A program made the position numbers and the translations under genes. 9,204 nucleotides of DNA from positions 1 through 9,204 of the forward strand of contig JAQYVG010000137.1 in the NCBI GenBank assembly GCA_030145595.1, in the 5' to 3' direction. The stretch is from Desulfobacterales bacterium (GTDB taxonomy: Bacteria > Desulfobacterota > Desulfobacteria > Desulfobacterales > UBA11574). This document shows positions 6,607 through 9,204 of this stretch, piece after piece. Below the pieces are notes generated by a model that had not been told where the DNA came from, did no database searches, and saw only the letters and a program-made list of their open reading frames with translations. Every line of letters starts with the position of its first letter. Position 1 is the first letter of the stretch.

Positions 6607-6828
6607 CGAAAACACGAAAGTACGAAAACACGAAAGTATAAATAATTAATTAACCACTCTTTTTATTTCCAAAGTGGGTTTTGCAAAATTCAGCAATAAG
6701 CCTGTCTTCAAGCCAGTTGCCTTAAGGTATGATCTTTCACTATCAATCGCTACAGCGTTGATTTTTCTGAAATTGTTATCACCATCCATAATTTTTTTCG
6801 TGTTTTCGTACTTTCGTGCTTTCGTGAT
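6603..6828. mobile_element. 226-bp element with 33-bp inverted repeats and a dead gene inside
   Basis: Positions 6603-6635 and 6796-6828 are inverted repeats matching at 32 of 33 positions (one A/G difference). Each arm consists of four tandem 8-bp units, consensus YACGAAAR. The 160 bp between the arms hold the C-terminal end of a GxxExxY family gene on the - strand. The structure looks like a small non-autonomous element or a degraded insertion in the nikK-cbiM gap. No target-site duplication could be defined with confidence, and no transposase is present. The arms could pair into a long hairpin in RNA. The rest of the 6566-6888 gap holds only the 6589-6606 palindrome and two more repeat units at 6845-6860. 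Confidence 0.55.
6646..6789 (-). pseudogene. C-terminal remnant of a GxxExxY (PDDEXK_3) family gene
   Basis: The frame from 6789 to the TAA at 6646-6648 encodes 47 residues. The second half, beginning YLKATGLKTGLLLNF and ending with a PTLE..RVV-like stretch, is the characteristic C-terminus of GxxExxY proteins (about 120-130 residues; assigned to the PD-(D/E)XK nuclease superfamily). The part before it (KINAV...) fits loosely the (L)KAV strand that normally carries nuclease-core residues, but the middle looks shortened. The N-terminal half, including the GxxExxY motif itself, is missing, so this is a dead fragment. There is no SD before the ATG, which lies 7 bp inside the right inverted-repeat arm. 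Confidence 0.7.
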
Positions 6829-6844
6829 TATATTTTAAATTGTG

Positions 6845-6860
6845 CCTTTGTGTCTTAGTG
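6845..6860 (-). repeat. Two CACNAARR units downstream of nikK
   Basis: Read on the - strand this is CACTAAGA followed by CACAAAGG, the same 8-bp unit type as at 21-89. It lies 28 bp after the nikK stop codon and 16 bp outside the inverted-repeat element. It may be part of the same insertion history. Confidence 0.55.
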
Positions 6861-6888
6861 GCTGAACGTTTAAAACTGTGCAGCGATT

Positions 6889-7659
6889 TTACTTGAATTC
6901 GTGAAATTTAACCCAGATCACGGCGCCTATTTCCACGTCTTTCTCCACACCGGCATGTTTTAGCTTAAAATCAGCCTGGTTCAGGGCCGCAAACCCCCAC
7001 CAGCCGGACTTGGGGGCAGCATAAGTGAAAATTCCATTTTGATCCGCTTTGACGGTCTGGGTAACCATGTAATCGGTCGGGGCACTGTATTTGTGTTCCT
7101 GGTTGTAATACTCGATTTCGACTGCAGCAAAGGGCACGGGTTTTCCGTTCAGTTTAACGATTCCCTGAAAAACATTTCCGGCATAAAGTCCAAAAGGCTT
7201 TGAGAGGGGAACGATTTCGGTTTTCAGCCCGAGTTCTTGATCCCATCCTTCATCATCGCCAAATGCAGCCATGACTGTTTTGGTATAATGGATGATATAG
7301 ATATCTTCGGCCGGTTCCCAATAGGGCGTGGGTTCCATATAGAACATGTAGACTCCCGGCCGTTTGACCTTAAAGTCTGATTTCCAGGCTGTGCGCCCCA
7401 TTACTTGAATTTTTTCCAAAGTGCCCAGAAGATCCTGCTTTTTGCCATTGATCATAACGCTGAACGCTTTGGGTTTGACCAACTCCATACCGATCATTTC
7501 CATGGGATGTGAAAAAGAAAGCTTCAAGTTCACGATTTTGGTTTCTGCCTGCATGACCATGGAGTCTGAAAGAATTACCATTCCAAAATGAGCTAAAACC
7601 GGGTTGGGCAATATGAGAGAAATTAAAAAAAAACACCATAAGAATGCACCGGTTTTCAT
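6889..7659 (-). CDS. nikK: NikK-like periplasmic nickel-uptake protein (DUF4198 family)
   Basis: This 256-residue exported protein has a signal peptide (1-23, cleavage after VLA) and a mature start at His24 in AHFGMVI, which is typical of NikK/DUF4198 proteins. Family-like parts are SHPMEM (50-55), a segment WEPAEDIYIIHYTK (114-127) and GWDQELGLKTEIVPL (138-152). A C-terminal beta-sandwich follows, with GIVKLNGKPVPFAAVEIEY (about 166-184) and ADQNGIFTYAAPKSGWWGF. No C-terminal membrane helix is seen, so it should be soluble periplasmic or held by other subunits. ATG 7659 is chosen because AGGAG lies at 7666-7670 and the signal peptide then has normal length. The frame also extends to an ATG at 7716 inside the leader hairpin. 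Its location at the head of the nickel ECF locus supports a role in supplying Ni2+ to CbiM; the mechanism is not established. Confidence 0.85.
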   Translation of the reverse strand: MKTGAFLWCFFLISLILPNPVLAHFGMVILSDSMVMQAETKIVNLKLSFSHPMEMIGMELVKPKAFSVMINGKKQDLLGTLEKIQVMGRTAWKSDFKVKRPGVYMFYMEPTPYWEPAEDIYIIHYTKTVMAAFGDDEGWDQELGLKTEIVPLSKPFGLYAGNVFQGIVKLNGKPVPFAAVEIEYYNQEHKYSAPTDYMVTQTVKADQNGIFTYAAPKSGWWGFAALNQADFKLKHAGVEKDVEIGAVIWVKFHEFK

Positions 7660-7678
7660 AAAGATCTCCTTTTCCGGC

Positions 7679-7731
7679 AAAAAAAAACCACGAAGACTCC
7701 GTATCTTCTGATACATTTACCTTCGTGGTTT
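7679..7731 (-). terminator. Intrinsic terminator in the nikK leader, putative attenuator
   Basis: On the - strand AAACCACGAAG (7731-7721) pairs perfectly with CTTCGTGGTTT (7695-7685), 11 bp. The T-tract of nine runs from 7687 to 7679, its first three bases serving as the end of the stem. Inside the loop a second stem, GTATC/GATAC (7714-7710 with 7705-7701), closes an AGAA loop. The T-tract ends 20 nt before the nikK ATG, and the SD follows within nine bases. A terminator so close to the SD is the usual position of a leader attenuator or riboswitch expression platform. It could instead simply end read-through from the CBS-ACT gene, but that gene already has its own hairpin at 7824-7850. Confidence 0.7.
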
Positions 7732-7765
7732 GAGTAGTATTTTTTATAATGAAAACAATTTTGCA

Positions 7766-7781
7766 GCAGGTTTCGACCTGC
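7766..7781 (-). other. Small perfect hairpin in the nikK leader
   Basis: GCAGGT (7781-7776 on the - strand) pairs with ACCTGC (7771-7766) around a CGAA loop. It lies 34 nt before the attenuator-like terminator. It is followed on the - strand by a moderately T-rich stretch, too weak to call a terminator. On the + strand the loop is UUCG. Confidence 0.45.
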
Positions 7782-7792
7782 GATTGATACTG

Positions 7793-7815
7793 GACAGGCT
7801 ATATTACAGACAGGC
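7793..7815 (-). promoter_or_regulatory. 7-bp direct repeat over the nikK promoter, candidate operator
   Basis: GCCTGTC occurs twice on the - strand, at 7815-7809 and 7799-7793, exactly 16 bp apart. One copy lies between the putative -35 and -10 hexamers and the other overlaps the end of the -10. Placement and phasing suit a DNA-binding repressor. It does not match the NikR sites I know from E. coli or Desulfovibrio. Confidence 0.35.
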
Positions 7816-7824
7816 GTGTGTCAA
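7798..7824 (-). promoter_or_regulatory. Candidate sigma-70 promoter for nikK
   Basis: A perfect -35 hexamer TTGACA (7824-7819 on the - strand) is followed after 15 bp by TATAGC (7803-7798), a four-of-six -10. Transcription would start near 7790 and give a leader of about 130 nt that contains both the small hairpin and the terminator. The 15-bp spacer is shorter than the 17-bp optimum. Confidence 0.4.
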
Positions 7825-7850
7825 TATAAAATCGCGGAGCGATTTTATAT
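7824..7850 (-). terminator. Hairpin just after the CBS-ACT gene
   Basis: Twelve bases at 7824-7835 are the perfect reverse complement of 7839-7850, closing a 3-nt loop. The hairpin begins 3 nt after the TAG stop codon of the CBS-ACT gene. The base of the stem is A/T-rich (ATATAAAA), so on the - strand the 3' arm ends in a U-rich run, though no separate T-tract follows. It is the best terminator candidate for the CBS-ACT gene and could also act on the opposite strand. Confidence 0.55.
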
Positions 7851-7853
7851 GTA

Positions 7854-8537
7854 CTAATCCGCATAAATAGTGCGTGTATTTTCCCGGTGATCCACCAGAT
7901 AGAGCAGGATGCCCTTTTCTTTTATCTTGTCTAAAAGCCGGGGCAATTTTTCTCTGTCGATCTGGTAAACCCTGAAATAGAGATTAAGGCGGTCAGGGGG
8001 GGCATTATCCCAGGAACTTAAAATACTTGCTATGCGCCCGCCGTATTCGTGAACAAGTTGCCTGACTTCCTTGATAGGGCCCGGTTTGTCTTTCAGGCGA
8101 ATGGCAAACTGGATGCCTTTTTTACCAAGTCCGGTTAAATTTATGAGCACTCTGAAAAGGTCGCTGCGGGTTATAATGCCAACCACCCGGTTCTTTTCAT
8201 CGACGACCGGAAGACCTGAAAACTTTTTCTCAAGAAGGATGGCCGCAGCCTCTTCAACCGTATAGTCCGGGGAGATGGTATGAACGGGTGTTCTCATTAA
8301 GTCCCTGACCTTTATTTTGGATATCAGGAACAGCAGTTCATGCATATCGAGCGTGGTGGCGTCGGAAGGAGAGGCTTTTTTCATATCTCTGTCGGTAACA
8401 ATTCCAACCATGCGCCCTTCTTCCATCACCGGGAGGACATTGATTTTGTGTTCCCGCAGCAAATAGCCGGCATCCTGCATGGAATCGTCAGCATTCACAG
8501 TGATTACATCTTTGCTCATCCAGTTTTTAACAAGCAT
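7854..8537 (-). CDS. CBS-pair protein with C-terminal ACT domain (AcuB-like)
   Basis: This 227-residue cytosolic protein has two CBS domains (about 7-57 and 77-130), each ending in the expected ligand-contacting motif (GIVTDRD and GIITRSD). An ACT domain follows (about 142-215; KDKPGPIKEVRQLVHEYGG is typical of its first strand and helix). CBS pairs bind adenine nucleotides and ACT domains usually bind amino acids, so this is probably a sensor or regulatory protein of energy or amino-acid status. The exact target is unknown. It resembles proteins annotated AcuB, but no acetoin genes are present. The start is fixed by a strong SD, AAGGAGGA at 8544-8551, 6 nt before ATG. It has its own terminator-like hairpin, so it need not be co-transcribed with nikK. 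The 96-bp upstream gap holds the SD and probably its promoter, which I could not place. Confidence 0.9.
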   Translation of the reverse strand: MLVKNWMSKDVITVNADDSMQDAGYLLREHKINVLPVMEEGRMVGIVTDRDMKKASPSDATTLDMHELLFLISKIKVRDLMRTPVHTISPDYTVEEAAAILLEKKFSGLPVVDEKNRVVGIITRSDLFRVLINLTGLGKKGIQFAIRLKDKPGPIKEVRQLVHEYGGRIASILSSWDNAPPDRLNLYFRVYQIDREKLPRLLDKIKEKGILLYLVDHRENTRTIYAD

Positions 8538-8633
8538 CTTTTGTCCTCCTTATTTGGTGTTAAACAAGAAACCGGGAACTTCTCACTATCTTAAAGAAGA
8601 ATAACACAGAAATCCTGACCTATAAACTAAAAA

Positions 8634-9204
8634 TTAATGTCCTTTTATAAACTCCCGGTAGACTGAAGATCCTCTGATATTGTCCAGATCGCTGTCGGTT
8701 TTGATATGCTTCCAGTCATCAAAGCCCTTGCCAATGGCTTTTTTGAGCCATGAGATGGATTCGCCGGGTTTATTTTGCCTGGCGTAAATGCAAGCGATAT
8801 TATAATCGGCCGCCGGGTTATCAGGAAGAATGGTTTGTATTTGTTGATATAGAGACAGAGCTTTTTCATATTCGGTCCGGGTGATATACAATTTTGCCAG
8901 ATGATATAAGGCCTCTGGAAACTCTGAATTGAGCGCAATGGCCTTTTGATAGTGATTAATTGCTTGATCAAACTTTCCTTTCATTTTATATAGATTCCCT
9001 AAATCATAATATAAAACGGGATTTTCAGGGTTAAGTACCAGGTCGTCTTTTATTTTTTTGATTTCCTCATCAATTTCTTTCAAGGTCGCCATTGTCTTTT
9101 CAAGGTTGTCCAGCGCTTCCGGGTTGTCAGGATCTATCTGTAATGCTTTGCGAAAATGGGCAATCGCGTCTTCAACTTTACCTGTATTTGCCAAAGCGAC
9201 TCCC
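8634..9204 (-). CDS. TPR-repeat protein, 5' end outside the window
   Basis: Only the last 189 residues are present; the frame is open to the right edge. The visible part is a tetratricopeptide array. One unit spans GVALANTGKVEDAIAHFRKA and the following PDNPEALDNL. After a charged linker (about ATLKEIDEEIKKIKDDL) come at least three more units (LYYDLGNLYKMKGKFDQAI, ALYHLAKLYITRTEYEKAL and DYNIACIYARQNKPGESI). The end, beginning WLKKAIGKGFDDW and ending in a DSDLDNIR and VYREFIK stretch, is a common closing motif of such arrays. TPR proteins are scaffolds for protein-protein contacts; no partner can be named here. A TTG at 9194 could be read as a start but sits inside a TPR helix, so it is not the true one. 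Confidence 0.85.
   Translation of the reverse strand, partial: GVALANTGKVEDAIAHFRKALQIDPDNPEALDNLEKTMATLKEIDEEIKKIKDDLVLNPENPVLYYDLGNLYKMKGKFDQAINHYQKAIALNSEFPEALYHLAKLYITRTEYEKALSLYQQIQTILPDNPAADYNIACIYARQNKPGESISWLKKAIGKGFDDWKHIKTDSDLDNIRGSSVYREFIKGH

Noticed and set aside
6603..6636. CRISPR-like array made of the 8-bp units
   Set aside because: Units are only 8 bp, directly adjacent and without spacers, so this is a simple tandem repeat.
7766..7781. Hairpin as terminator of the CBS-ACT gene
   Set aside because: It is short (6 bp), has no clean T-tract, and a better hairpin lies directly after the stop codon at 7824-7850.
7659..7824. Known riboswitch (cobalamin or NiCo/czcD type) in the nikK leader
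   Set aside because: The roughly 130-nt leader lacks the extended conserved core of a cobalamin riboswitch, and I cannot see the four-helix NiCo arrangement. A covariance search would settle it.
8645..8971. 108-codon frame within the TPR gene in another - strand frame
   Set aside because: It is an out-of-frame shadow of a clear TPR array, with no motif or SD.
9194..9204. TTG at 9194 as the start of the TPR gene
   Set aside because: Residues upstream (GVAL) continue the first TPR helix in frame to the window edge, so the gene starts outside.

Overview
The window looks like chromosomal DNA of a sulfate-reducing deltaproteobacterium (Desulfobacterota, probably near Desulfobacterales). This is an inference from three things: the style of the proteins, the nickel ECF transporter with the accessory proteins NikK and NikL, and intergenic regions full of short 8-bp-periodic repeats. 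No rRNA, tRNA or CRISPR array was seen.

Left part (1-3633, + strand). An inverted pair of short-period repeats precedes a complete PpiD/SurA-type periplasmic peptidyl-prolyl isomerase gene (213-2105). A GC-rich stem-loop element (about 2131-2243) separates it from an AT-rich gene for an unrecognised membrane protein with a C-terminal CxxC-x10-CxxC zinc-ribbon-like motif (2252-3382). After a small tandem repeat comes a broken fragment of a YbaK-type Cys-tRNA(Pro) deacylase gene. It ends against the convergent nickel locus.

Centre (3634-7824, - strand). Read in the direction of transcription this is nikK, a decayed GxxExxY/PDDEXK_3 gene inside a 226-bp inverted-repeat element, cbiM/nikM, nikL, cbiQ/nikQ and cbiO/nikO. 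Together the genes describe an energy-coupling-factor (ECF) transporter for Ni2+, possibly Co2+. CbiM is the substrate-binding membrane subunit. NikL and NikK are exported helper proteins. CbiQ is the coupling membrane subunit and CbiO the ATPase, which carries a cytosolic histidine-rich tail. nikL-cbiQ-cbiO are translationally coupled by overlaps. nikK has its own leader, with a candidate promoter, a 7-bp direct repeat over the -10 region, a small hairpin, and a strong intrinsic terminator ending 20 nt before the start codon. That layout suggests transcription attenuation.

Right part (7824-9204, - strand). A CBS-CBS-ACT sensor-type protein gene with its own SD and terminator lies upstream of nikK. 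The 3' part of a TPR-protein gene runs off the right edge.

The most interesting points are the putative attenuator leader of nikK, the inverted-repeat element carrying a nuclease-family remnant inside the nickel locus, a second similar inverted repeat pair without cargo at the left edge, and the repeated use of terminal histidines across the nickel proteins.
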